From an uncultured Parasphingopyxis sp. (GTDB lineage Bacteria > Pseudomonadota > Alphaproteobacteria > Sphingomonadales > Sphingomonadaceae): a DNA stretch of 64,000 nucleotides. Positions 9,697 through 16,971 of this stretch are shown here, one piece after another (position 1 is the stretch's first letter; the number at the start of each line of letters is the position of its first letter). The DNA is taken from positions 124,001 through 188,000 of the forward strand of contig CAMYKP010000009.1 of the NCBI GenBank assembly GCA_947259005.1, written 5' to 3'. The notes below the pieces were generated by a model, which saw only the letters and a list, made by a program, of their open reading frames with translations, ran no database searches and was not told where the DNA came from. The translations under genes and the position numbers were made by a program.

Positions 9697-10914
9697 CTAG
9701 TTGCCGCTTTCTTGAGACTGACGCTGCGGAATGACTTCGTCGCCCTCATTGAGGAATGCGCCAGCCGAGCGGACAACCCGCTCATTGCCTTGCAGGCCTT
9801 CGCGAACCGTTATCCCGGCGCTGCCGACCGCACCGATGGTGATATTGCGGCGTTCGACGATATTGCCCTCGGTGACGATATAGACGTAATTGCCCTCATC
9901 GTCGCTCTGCACAGCAGATTCCGGCAGCATCGGCGCGTCGACCGAACCGCTGACGATTTCGGCGCTGGCAAAGCCGCCCGGACGCAGGCCTTCCTGATAG
10001 GAAAGGGCGATACTCGCCGTGCCCTGACGGCTCGTCGGATCGATCGTCGGCGAAAGCTGCCAGATCTGGCCGGTATAGGTTTCGCTGGTTCCAACCGGCG
10101 TGATGGTGGCGCTTTGTCCGACGGAGAGCCGCGACAAATCGGACTCCGATACCTGTGCATTCATTTCCATCTCGCCGCCTTGCGCGAGCACGAACAGCGC
10201 GCCGCTGCCGGCACTCACGACCTGTCCCGGTTCGACATTGCGGGCGAGCACCAGGCCAGCGGAAGGAGCCCGGATCGCCAGGCGACCGGCGCGAGCGCGC
10301 AGTTCGTTAAGCTGGGCCCCGGCAACGTTGACGCGGGCGCGCGCCGCATCGCGGGTCGCCGTTTTCCGGTCGATATCCGCCTGGCTGATAAACCCGCGGG
10401 CGACCAGTTGCATGGCGCGGTCCAGCTCTGCCTGGGCAAGGGCGAGGTCGGAACGAGCGACTTCCACCTGCGCCGCAGCGGAGTTGACCTGCTGAGACTG
10501 GACCGAGCTTTCGATGGTGGCCAGCACCTGGCCCGCACCGACCCAGTCGCCTGCATCCACCAGAACGCGGGCGATCTGACCGCCTTCGCCAGCAACACCG
10601 ACAGGCATTTCCCGCCGGGCAGCCAGGGTGCCGCTAGCCGAGATCGTATTGGATATGGATTCCGATCCGGGCACGATTACGGTTACCGTCGGCAGCACCC
10701 GTTCCGGGCCGCCTTCGCCGCCGGCACCGCCGGCATTTTCACCGGCACCGCCCTGGAACATGAAATAGGCAGCGAGGATAACGAGCGCCAACACTACCGT
10801 ACCGATGATGATGAAGCGGCGCCGCTTGTCGGCCCGCCGTTCTTCGATTTCGAATTCATTCATCGGTTCGGAATCTCCGTCCGCGAAACTCTGTTCAATA
10901 TTCATATCTGCCAC
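9697..10914 (-). CDS. RND efflux periplasmic adaptor subunit (membrane fusion protein)
   Basis: This 405-aa protein bridges the RND permease and the outer-membrane channel. It has a cytoplasmic N-terminus, one TM anchor at about residues 34-53 (FIIIGTVVLALVILAAYFMF), a Gly-rich linker, then the barrel-sandwich/lipoyl half (ARVLVDAGDWVGAGQVLATIES), an alpha-helical hairpin (about residues 150-205), the second lipoyl half (IRAPSAGLVLARNVEPGQVV), a beta-barrel, and the membrane-proximal domain to VIPQRQ. There is no lipobox, so it is TM-anchored. It is the first gene of the minus-strand pump operon. The ATG at 10905 (MNIEQSF) is an alternative start. Confidence 0.94.
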   Translation of the reverse strand: MADMNIEQSFADGDSEPMNEFEIEERRADKRRRFIIIGTVVLALVILAAYFMFQGGAGENAGGAGGEGGPERVLPTVTVIVPGSESISNTISASGTLAARREMPVGVAGEGGQIARVLVDAGDWVGAGQVLATIESSVQSQQVNSAAAQVEVARSDLALAQAELDRAMQLVARGFISQADIDRKTATRDAARARVNVAGAQLNELRARAGRLAIRAPSAGLVLARNVEPGQVVSAGSGALFVLAQGGEMEMNAQVSESDLSRLSVGQSATITPVGTSETYTGQIWQLSPTIDPTSRQGTASIALSYQEGLRPGGFASAEIVSGSVDAPMLPESAVQSDDEGNYVYIVTEGNIVERRNITIGAVGSAGITVREGLQGNERVVRSAGAFLNEGDEVIPQRQSQESGN

Positions 10915-11012
10915 CTTGGCCCTACTCCGCTATGCCTCACTGCTATACTGTATTACATGAATATAACACAAGGCTCAAGCCGGAAGTGAATCTGCGGTTC
11001 GTTTACGTTTTA

Positions 11013-11023
11013 TTGCAGTGCAA
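11013..11023. promoter_or_regulatory. TTGCAGTGCAA dyad, same core as the phasin operator
   Basis: TTGCA-G-TGCAA is an 11-bp palindrome with a single central base. Its TGCAGTGCA core is identical to the two copies around the phasin promoter. It lies in the divergent region between the RND adaptor and the SIMPL gene, about 105 bp upstream of each start, so it could act on either. Chance occurrence is possible for a 9-bp core, but both contexts are intergenic. Confidence 0.4.
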
Positions 11024-11127
11024 AATCAAGGTAAACTGCCGTAGGGATTCGACCGTTCATCGAAGCGAAACCAACAATCTGCTCCGATTGGGAGAGGAAA
11101 TCTCTGCATGTGCATTTTGGGAGTAAG

Positions 11128-11856
11128 ATGATGATGAGAAATATGGTCTTCGCATTGGCGGTTGCCTGTTCAACGATGTCGATCGCTTCTGCTGCTGGCG
11201 CCCAGCTTGCGACTCCGGTCCCCGTACTGGAAGGCACCCGACTCGATATCGTTGCGACCGGTGAGTCGCGCCAGGTGCCCGATATCGCCGTGATCAACGC
11301 TGGTGTCGTGACCGAAGCGCCCTCGGCCTCAGCTGCACTCGCCGACAATAATCGCCGGATGCAGGCGGTATTCCGGGCACTGGATGCTGCCGGAATCGAG
11401 GAGCGCGATATCCAGACCGCGTCGATCAACCTGAATGCGCGCTATGATTATTCGGAACGGAGCGAACCGCGGCTGCTGGGATATACGGCCTCGAACCAGC
11501 TGACCGTTCGCTTTCGCGAAATTGCACGGGCAGGGGCGATCATCGATGCTCTGGTCGCGCAGGGCGTAAACCAGATCAACGGACCAAGCCTGCAGATCGA
11601 TGCGCCCGAAGCGGCGTTGGACGAGGCGCGGCGTGATGCGATCGCCAAGGCGCGGCAGCGCGCCGAACTCTATGCGGTTGCGGCAGGCATGCGGGTCGTC
11701 CGGATTGTGGCCATCAGCGAAGCCGGCGCAGATCGCCCGCCGATAGCGATGGCCGGGCGCGCAATGTTGGAGGCTGACCAGTCAGCATCGCTGCAAATCG
11801 CCGCAGGCGAGCAACGGCTGACGGCAAATGTTTCGGTGACTTTCGAACTTCAGTAA
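11128..11856 (+). CDS. SIMPL (DUF541) domain periplasmic protein
   Basis: I place the start at the ATG triplet beginning 11128, with GGGAGTAAG just upstream, giving 242 aa; the track's start at 11110 is a GTG. A signal peptide is plain (MVFALAVACSTMSIASAAGAQ). The mature part fits the SIMPL/DUF541 fold: LDIVATGESRQVPDIAVINAGVVTE at the start, NRRMQAVFRALDAAGIEERDIQT, DEARRDAIAKARQRAELYAVAAG, and the terminal strand LTANVSVTFELQ. Bacterial relatives such as BP26/Omp28 form periplasmic rings, but the role of most members is unknown. It is transcribed away from the RND operon. Confidence 0.92.
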   Translation: MMMRNMVFALAVACSTMSIASAAGAQLATPVPVLEGTRLDIVATGESRQVPDIAVINAGVVTEAPSASAALADNNRRMQAVFRALDAAGIEERDIQTASINLNARYDYSERSEPRLLGYTASNQLTVRFREIARAGAIIDALVAQGVNQINGPSLQIDAPEAALDEARRDAIAKARQRAELYAVAAGMRVVRIVAISEAGADRPPIAMAGRAMLEADQSASLQIAAGEQRLTANVSVTFELQ

Positions 11857-11880
11857 CACGGGTTGAACGGCAATGAAAAA

Positions 11881-11907
11881 GGGCCGCGCGATCCTGTCGC
11901 GCGGCCC
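11881..11907 (-). terminator. terminator hairpin for the GlsB-like gene
   Basis: An 11-bp perfect stem, GGGCCGCGCGA and TCGCGCGGCCC, with a 5-nt loop. Read on the minus strand it is followed by TTTTTCATT, so it is a Rho-independent terminator for the gene ending at 11933. It also lies 24 bp beyond the SIMPL stop and may limit read-through from that side, although no T run follows on the plus strand. Confidence 0.75.
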
Positions 11908-11932
11908 CGATTATATCCGTCTGTTTCGGTGG

Positions 11933-12211
11933 CTACCGGACGCGCCCGCGCTGAATCAGGTTCATGATTGCCAGAAGGATAATTGCGCCGCCAAAGGCGA
12001 CCAGCAATGTTTCGATGTTGAACGCATTGTCGCGCAGCCGCTCCGATGCGCCGCCTGCCACCAGCCCATAGGCAAACCGGCCGAGGATGGAGCCGACACA
12101 GCCGACCACGATATTCCAGAAAATGCCCATTGAGGCATCGCGGTTCATGACAAGGCTTGCCAGCCAACCAATTACGCCGCCCACGGCCAGTGCAATAATC
12201 CAACCCCACAT
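11933..12211 (-). CDS. GlsB/YeaQ/YmgE family small membrane protein
   Basis: This 92-aa, very hydrophobic protein has three membrane segments: WIIALAVGGVIGWLASLVM, IFWNIVVGCVGSILGRFAYGLV, and LLVAFGGAIILLAIMNLI. The family signature is the Gly-rich G.igGWLAS / niv.GivGailG pattern (transglycosylase-associated protein family), and members are often stress-induced; biochemical function is unknown. AGGGAGAG precedes the ATG. It is monocistronic between its terminator and the sciP terminator region. It carries an insertion after the second helix (ASERLRDNAFNIET) that makes it slightly longer than the ~82-aa enterobacterial members. Confidence 0.9.
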   Translation of the reverse strand: MWGWIIALAVGGVIGWLASLVMNRDASMGIFWNIVVGCVGSILGRFAYGLVAGGASERLRDNAFNIETLLVAFGGAIILLAIMNLIQRGRVR

Positions 12212-12318
12212 AGTGTCTCTCCCTGTATTGCTACCCGCGCGGCCGCACCATTATCTGGATGGCGTCACGAATCGACCGTGCAATGGAGAGAGCCTAGTCG
12301 CATCGGCCTCAAAAACAA

Positions 12319-12355
12319 ATTCCCCGGTCGCCGACGGAGGTGGCGACCGGGGAAT
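12319..12355 (-). terminator. sciP terminator
   Basis: A 14-bp perfect inverted repeat (ATTCCCCGGTCGCC with GGCGACCGGGGAAT, 9-nt loop) lies 57 bp beyond the sciP stop. On the minus strand it is followed by TTGTTTTTGAG, which fits a Rho-independent terminator. Confidence 0.75.
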
Positions 12356-12411
12356 CCGTTGCTCGCTGGCGGCCGCTGATCGGCCGTGCGACAAATCCGA
12401 TTAGTTCAGAT

Positions 12412-12711
12412 CTAGTATTTCTGCTGGCGCTCGTAGAGCGACTTGTAATGCTGGATCCGCGTAACGCGCAGTCCGGGCATGCCCGACCGATCGATGGCGC
12501 GTTGCCAGCTGGCAAACTCCTCAACCGTCAGGTCATAGCGTTCGCACGCTTCATCGACTGTCAGCAGCCCGCCATTAACGGCAGCCACGACCTCGGCCTT
12601 GCGGCGCACGACCCAGCGGCGGGTCGAAGGCGGCGGAAGGGAGTCAAGCGTGAGCGGCTCTCCCAAGGGGCCGATGACTTGTGCCGGACGTATCTTTTGG
12701 TTCTCGATCAT
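12412..12711 (-). CDS. sciP: CtrA inhibitor SciP (DUF1153)
   Basis: In Caulobacter, SciP binds the cell-cycle regulator CtrA and blocks transcription from CtrA promoters early in the cycle. The start is the ATG at 12711, with GAGGAAAT 5 nt upstream, giving 99 aa; the track's 118-aa version begins too early. The domain is nearly textbook: VIGPLGEPLTLDSLPPP, TRRWVVRRKAEVVAAVNGGL, EACERYDLTVEEFASWQ, and GLRVTRIQHYK. The helix-turn-helix-like core and the conserved Trp/Arg surface are intact. It is monocistronic, with no flagellar genes nearby. Its upstream region is the largest gene-poor stretch in the window. Confidence 0.95.
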   Translation of the reverse strand: MIENQKIRPAQVIGPLGEPLTLDSLPPPSTRRWVVRRKAEVVAAVNGGLLTVDEACERYDLTVEEFASWQRAIDRSGMPGLRVTRIQHYKSLYERQQKY

Positions 12712-13292
12712 TATTTCCTCAATGGGATCATGCGATCCTTGCTTGGTCGTCAGCATTACGATGAACACCTTGTAAGCAAAACTCGTTGAAAAAAGGCTGA
12801 AATGCCAAGGTAAACAGGCACTTTACCAACCTTTCTTACTGGTTACCGGGATGTGCGAAATTGGCACTGCGGGATTGAAACAACCCTTTAGTGCCTGCCC
12901 CTGCCCCAAGACGTTCATACCTTCGGTGCCTGGTCGCGGTGCGAACACCGAGATCAAAGCCTCCGTTGCAACCATCTGGCTAGCGCCCCCCATTGCAAGG
13001 CGCGTTGCAAGCCTGCCCGTTGGCTGCGCAGCCTGCGCTGCGGCCAAAAAGGCGATGAGTGCGTGAAAGTGCGGCTTGATGTTGCCGGCCGCATCCATTC
13101 GGTTGCCAAAGGAAGTAAACGTCATGTCCATGAAGCAGGGTAATAGGGACGAAGGTTGAAAACGTGGTAAAGGCGTTGGCAACGCTTTGGTCACGATTTG
13201 CGGCGCGATATTCGGGCTCATGGTTACTCAAGCGGTAATGCGCGGCGGATTGCCCTTTGCGCCCGGCGCTACGAAACACTAAATGGCCCTCT
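12712..13292. other. 580-bp intergenic region between sciP and mnmA
   Basis: No convincing gene is seen. The track has a 132-aa minus ORF (12823-13221) with a weak GAG site upstream of ATG, but its third codon positions are much less GC-biased than in neighbouring genes and I recognise no domain. The sciP-proximal part holds a perfect 6-bp dyad, GGTAAA-N7-TTTACC, at about 12819-12837, plausibly an operator for sciP. I do not see a clean CtrA box (TTAA-N7-TTAA). A small RNA, a long sciP leader or a decayed gene are all possible. Confidence 0.4.
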
Positions 13293-14405
13293 ATGATGAA
13301 CGCAGAATTCGATCTTGATCGTCCGGCGGGTGAATGCCGTATCGTTGTCGCCATGTCCGGCGGCGTCGATTCATCGGTTGTCGCCGCGCTCGCTGCGAAG
13401 ACCGGTGCCGAGGTGATCGGCATCACGTTGCAGCTCTATGATCATGGTGAGGCTACCGGCCGTACCGGCAGCTGCTGCGCCGGTCAGGATATCCGCGATG
13501 CACGGGCCGTCGCCGAAAAACTCGGCATCGCCCATTATGTATTCGACTATGAAAGCCGGTTCCGGGAATCGGTGATCGACGATTTTGCCGACGAATATAT
13601 GGCGGGCCGGACGCCCATCCCGTGCATCCGCTGCAACCAGAGCGTGAAGTTCAAGGACCTGCTGGACATGGCCCGCGACTTGGGCGCCGATTGCCTCGCG
13701 ACCGGCCATTATGTGCGCCGCGTGATGGGTGAGGGCGGAGCCGAGCTGCACCGCGCGCTCGATCCGGCACGCGACCAGAGCTATTTTCTTTTCGCGACGA
13801 CGAAGGACCAGCTCGATTATCTGCGCTTTCCGCTGGGCGGGATGCCCAAGGCCGAGGTTCGCGAGATTGCCAAAGAGCTAGGCCTTGGTGTGGCGCTAAA
13901 GCCCGACAGCCAGGACATCTGTTTCGTGCCCGATGGCGATTATGCCAAGATCGTGAAGAAGGTCCGCCCCGAGGCCGGGGAGGGCGGCGAGATCGTGACC
14001 CGGTCCGGTGAGGTGCTCGGTGAGCATAAGGGCCTGATCCACTATACGGTCGGCCAGCGCCGGGGGCTCGAGATTGGTGGCCAGCCCGAGCCGCTTTATG
14101 TTGTCAGGCTGGAGCCCGAAACGCGGCGTGTCGTGGTGGGGCCGAAATCTGCACTGGCGATCAGCGCAGCGCGGATCGAGGATCTGAACTGGCTTGGCGA
14201 GAGTTTCGAGGGCGGGATGACGGCCAAGGTCCGCTCGCTGTCCAAGCCTGCACCGGCGCGTTTCGACGGTGAGACAGTGGTTTTCGATACGCCCGAATTC
14301 GGCGTGGCTCCGGGCCAGGCCGCAGTTCTCTATGCAGGCGACCGCGTCATGGGCGGAGGCTGGATCGCCGAGACGGAAGCGGCGGAAGAAGCACTGGCTG
14401 CGTAA
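13293..14405 (+). CDS. mnmA: tRNA 2-thiouridine(34) synthase MnmA
   Basis: MnmA thiolates U34 of tRNA-Lys, -Glu and -Gln using ATP and sulfur relayed from IscS-type partners. The protein is about 370 aa from the ATG at 13293 (another ATG follows at once, at 13296). The PP-loop is [16 protein letters not shown], the first catalytic Cys is in [12 protein letters not shown], and the second is in [27 protein letters not shown] and the C-terminal beta-barrel region [14 protein letters not shown] are typical. It has a Cys pair in [14 protein letters not shown], as usual for alphaproteobacterial members. It is convergent with the TonB-like gene, 3 bp away. Confidence 0.97.
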   Translation: MMNAEFDLDRPAGECRIVVAMSGGVDSSVVAALAAKTGAEVIGITLQLYDHGEATGRTGSCCAGQDIRDARAVAEKLGIAHYVFDYESRFRESVIDDFADEYMAGRTPIPCIRCNQSVKFKDLLDMARDLGADCLATGHYVRRVMGEGGAELHRALDPARDQSYFLFATTKDQLDYLRFPLGGMPKAEVREIAKELGLGVALKPDSQDICFVPDGDYAKIVKKVRPEAGEGGEIVTRSGEVLGEHKGLIHYTVGQRRGLEIGGQPEPLYVVRLEPETRRVVVGPKSALAISAARIEDLNWLGESFEGGMTAKVRSLSKPAPARFDGETVVFDTPEFGVAPGQAAVLYAGDRVMGGGWIAETEAAEEALAA

Positions 14406-14408
14406 ATC

Positions 14409-15191
14409 CTAACGGCGGCGAACGTCGTAATCGAAACGGATTCTGACCCAGGCGCCGACTTGGGGTGTTCCGCCAATCCGGGGCGGGCGCACACGAAATT
14501 GCCATGTTGCGGCAAGCAGCGATCGTCCGATGTTCGATCCACGGGGATATTCGGTGATTAGCTGGCAATTATCGACTCGATATTCTGGCATTGTCTGACA
14601 GATGATCAGGGCCCAGCCCGGCCCCTGGGCCGTATCCAGATAGCCATCCAGTTCATCGGGGCGAGGTTCGTAATACCAGGACGCGGCATAAAGCGGCTCG
14701 CCGTTCGGGCCGGAGCCTTCGACCCGTTGTGAGTCTCCGCTCCCACGCCGTGCGCGTGGTGCTGGCGGGCCCATCACCTCTCCATTCGCCGGTGCCGGCG
14801 GTGCCGGGCGGGTGGGCATGTCGGCGATATCCGGCGGGGCCGCTTGCTGGCGCGTGAACGGGAGCAACGGCGGGGGAACGCGGGCAGCCGGTGTGTCATC
14901 CGGTCTTGTGGTTTCCGGCTCGGCTACTGGCTCGGGCGGGCTGGCCTGTTCGGGGTCTTGTGCGCCGGCCTCTGCAGGTACCGGCGTCTGCTCTCCGGCG
15001 GGGGCGAGGGTAAAGGTAGACATCGGAACGACCTCTCGCTCCTCCTCCGCGTTCGACTGATTGAGGGTGAGCAGCAGGATCAGCAACAGCGCCTCTATGA
15101 GGACCACAAACAGCGCCGCGCCCGCCCGCCGGCCAAGCGTTTCGCGAATCCGTTCAGACAGGAGGCTGGATGGGGCGGGGGTCGACTGCAA
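14409..15191 (-). CDS. TonB-like proline-rich membrane-anchored protein, function unknown
   Basis: The layout resembles TonB: a short cytoplasmic N-terminus, one TM segment (GAALFVVLIEALLLILLLTL), a long Pro/Ala/Glu-rich linker (about residues 80-150), and a folded C-terminal domain with GWALIICQTMPEYRVDNCQLI and a repeated-strand end (ATWQFRVRPPRIGG, WVRIRFDYDVRRR) like the TonB C-terminal beta strands. I prefer the TTG at 15191, which has GGAG at spacing 7 (260 aa), over the TTG at 15239 used by the track. Neither region has an ATG. No exbB/exbD is adjacent. The two Cys in the C-terminal domain could form a disulfide. Role unknown. Confidence 0.75.
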   Translation of the reverse strand: MQSTPAPSSLLSERIRETLGRRAGAALFVVLIEALLLILLLTLNQSNAEEEREVVPMSTFTLAPAGEQTPVPAEAGAQDPEQASPPEPVAEPETTRPDDTPAARVPPPLLPFTRQQAAPPDIADMPTRPAPPAPANGEVMGPPAPRARRGSGDSQRVEGSGPNGEPLYAASWYYEPRPDELDGYLDTAQGPGWALIICQTMPEYRVDNCQLITEYPRGSNIGRSLLAATWQFRVRPPRIGGTPQVGAWVRIRFDYDVRRR

Positions 15192-15345
15192 GAAAAGGCT
15201 CCAGCGCTGCGCGTCATCTGCAAGCGCAGCTAGGGTCAATAATGATGGGTCGCTATCGGGGCAGGTGGCGGTTAGTCGATGAATGCTGGCTTACGATATG
15301 TTCGCGGCGTCGTTTGAATCTGGTGGCGGGCAAAATTCTGCCCTT

Positions 15346-15678
15346 CTAGCCGTCGTCGCCCGGCAATGGCTCGAGTATGCAGCCCAGCCCCTCGCGGAAT
15401 TGCGCCGAGCGGCTGGCGAGCAGGGGGACGCTGGCGGTGATCCGCTTATTCTCTTCATCCTCCGACATCGAGATCATCTCCATACCGGGTTCGTAATCAT
15501 TGTAGCAGCTCTGCATGTCGCGCCCGCCAATATAGCGGCAGGAACAGATGACATGCGCACCGTAACCCACGCCGAGTTCGACGGTCGGCTTCATGCGCAT
15601 CGCATAGACCACGGCAGCAACCAGCAGGATGAGCAGCAGGATAATCGTGCCGGTGAGAAAAGGGCGCTTCACTTTCAT
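15346..15678 (-). CDS. small membrane-anchored Cys-rich protein divergent from serine hydrolase
   Basis: This real 110-aa gene is hidden in the track inside a spurious 500-aa minus ORF that runs antisense through the serine hydrolase. It starts MKVKRPFLTGT, with a TM/signal-anchor (IILLLILLVAAVVYAM), then GVGYGAHVICSCRYIGGRDMQ with paired cysteines, and two further Cys (SCYNDYEP and GCILEPLP). The AHVICSCRYIGGRD stretch resembles an N-terminal element I recall from some class C-type serine hydrolases, here as a separate protein. It is divergent from the serine hydrolase with 24 bp between starts. Function unknown; periplasmic location is likely. Confidence 0.7.
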   Translation of the reverse strand: MKVKRPFLTGTIILLLILLVAAVVYAMRMKPTVELGVGYGAHVICSCRYIGGRDMQSCYNDYEPGMEMISMSEDEENKRITASVPLLASRSAQFREGLGCILEPLPGDDG

Positions 15679-15702
15679 GACGTCCAGACGTAGCCTGATG
15701 CG

Positions 15703-16830
15703 ATGATGAAGCAAAGATGGATTATCCCGCTCGCTCCGGCCCTGGCGTTGTTCGCCAGCGCTGCAGCACCGGTCCTTGACCTGGATGGGGCGGAGGGTGA
15801 CGCCATCGCAGCAGATGCACCGGCCATCGCCCGCGCCGATCTCGCACCGCTTGTCGATGCGCTGTTCACGGAAGAGGGCGTAGGCGAAACCCGCGTCGTC
15901 CTCATTCTGCACAATGGCGAAGTGATCGCGGAGCGCTATGCGCCCGGCTATTCGGCGGACATGCGCTACATCTCCTGGTCGATGGCGAAGACGGTGACCG
16001 CGATGCTGGTCGGCTTTCTCGTCGATGATGGCGTCCTGCAACTCGATGCGCCGGCACCGGTGCCCGAATGGCAGGGCGAGAATGATGCCCGGCGCAATAT
16101 TACCCTGCGCCACCTCCTCCATATGGCGTCCGGCCTCGATCATACCGAGGTCAATGATCCGATCTGGGATTCCGACACCAACCGGATGCTGTTCTCGACC
16201 GAAACCGACGATATGGCGGCCTATGCCGTTTCCCGGCCGCTCGAAGCCAATCCGGGCGATAAATATGAGTATAGCAGCGCAACCACCGTTATCCTTGCGC
16301 GGATCATCGCCGACCGGCTGACGGATTCGGATGACCCGGGCGAACGGGCCGCGGCCTATCGCCGCTTCGCCGAACAGCGGCTGCTTGGCCCTGCGCAGAT
16401 ATCGAGTGTCTTTTTCGAATTCGATGCGCGCGGAACGCAAATCGGCGGCAGCCTGATCCATGCGACGGCGCGGGACTGGGCAGCGCTTGGCGAAGTCATG
16501 CGCACGGGGCAGGGGCCGGACGGAACGCAGATCATCTCCCCCGAATGGCGCGAATTCATGCTGACGCCATCGCCGCGCAACGGCGAATATGGCGGACAGA
16601 CATGGCTGAACCGGCCGGGCGGCGTTTATGACACCCCGGTCCTGTTTCCGGACCGGGCGCCCAACACGCTGTTCGCCTTTAACGGCCATCTTGGCCAATA
16701 TGTGATGGTGTCGCCCGAACAGGGGCTGACCGTCGTCCGGCTGGGCAACACGCCCGATGGTGAATTGCGCGAAGCGGTTGTTATGCGGCTCGCCCGGATA
16801 TTCGAAGCCTTTGGGTCGGAATCCGGCTGA
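15703..16830 (+). CDS. class C beta-lactamase-fold serine hydrolase, exported
   Basis: This 375-aa protein has a signal peptide (IIPLAPALALFASAAAPV). The catalytic SxxK is in ISWSMAKTVTAMLVG. The second motif is YEYSSATTVILARI, with Tyr-Ser-Ser in place of Tyr-Ala-Asn, as in esterase- and 6-aminohexanoate-dimer-hydrolase-like members rather than true AmpC lactamases. A GHLGQYVMV segment is the likely HxG counterpart of KTG. It probably hydrolyses an ester or amide in the periplasm; a beta-lactam is not the expected substrate. It is divergent from the small Cys-rich protein and followed, after 141 bp, by the caspase-fold gene. Confidence 0.9.
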   Translation: MMKQRWIIPLAPALALFASAAAPVLDLDGAEGDAIAADAPAIARADLAPLVDALFTEEGVGETRVVLILHNGEVIAERYAPGYSADMRYISWSMAKTVTAMLVGFLVDDGVLQLDAPAPVPEWQGENDARRNITLRHLLHMASGLDHTEVNDPIWDSDTNRMLFSTETDDMAAYAVSRPLEANPGDKYEYSSATTVILARIIADRLTDSDDPGERAAAYRRFAEQRLLGPAQISSVFFEFDARGTQIGGSLIHATARDWAALGEVMRTGQGPDGTQIISPEWREFMLTPSPRNGEYGGQTWLNRPGGVYDTPVLFPDRAPNTLFAFNGHLGQYVMVSPEQGLTVVRLGNTPDGELREAVVMRLARIFEAFGSESG

Positions 16831-16971
16831 CCCTGTGCTCCAGATCATAATTGCGGCCTGGCGATCATGGCATCACAGCCTCATATCGCGGGTCGAAATC
16901 GCTTTGTCGTTGTTCAGCCCCGCTTCACCGCAGGCCCGCTAGCTGTTAGGCGGGTCGGCGAATTGGGGAAG

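Noticed and set aside
10930-10985. TetR-type operator in front of the RND adaptor (TGTTATATTCATGTAATACA region)
   Set aside because: The dyad matches at only about half the positions, and no tetR-like gene is adjacent.
12823-13221. 132-aa minus ORF upstream of sciP
   Set aside because: Weak codon bias, no recognisable domain. Kept only as a possibility in the intergenic entry.
15328-15347. GGGCA-AAATTC-TGCCC hairpin as a terminator
   Set aside because: The stem is only 5 bp and no clear T run follows on either strand.
15703-16830. AmpC beta-lactamase (resistance gene)
   Set aside because: It has SxxK but YSS instead of YxN and no KTG; it fits general serine hydrolases better.
15346-16848. 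500-aa minus-strand ORF
   Set aside because: Only its last 110 residues are a gene; the rest is antisense to the serine hydrolase and has no family features.
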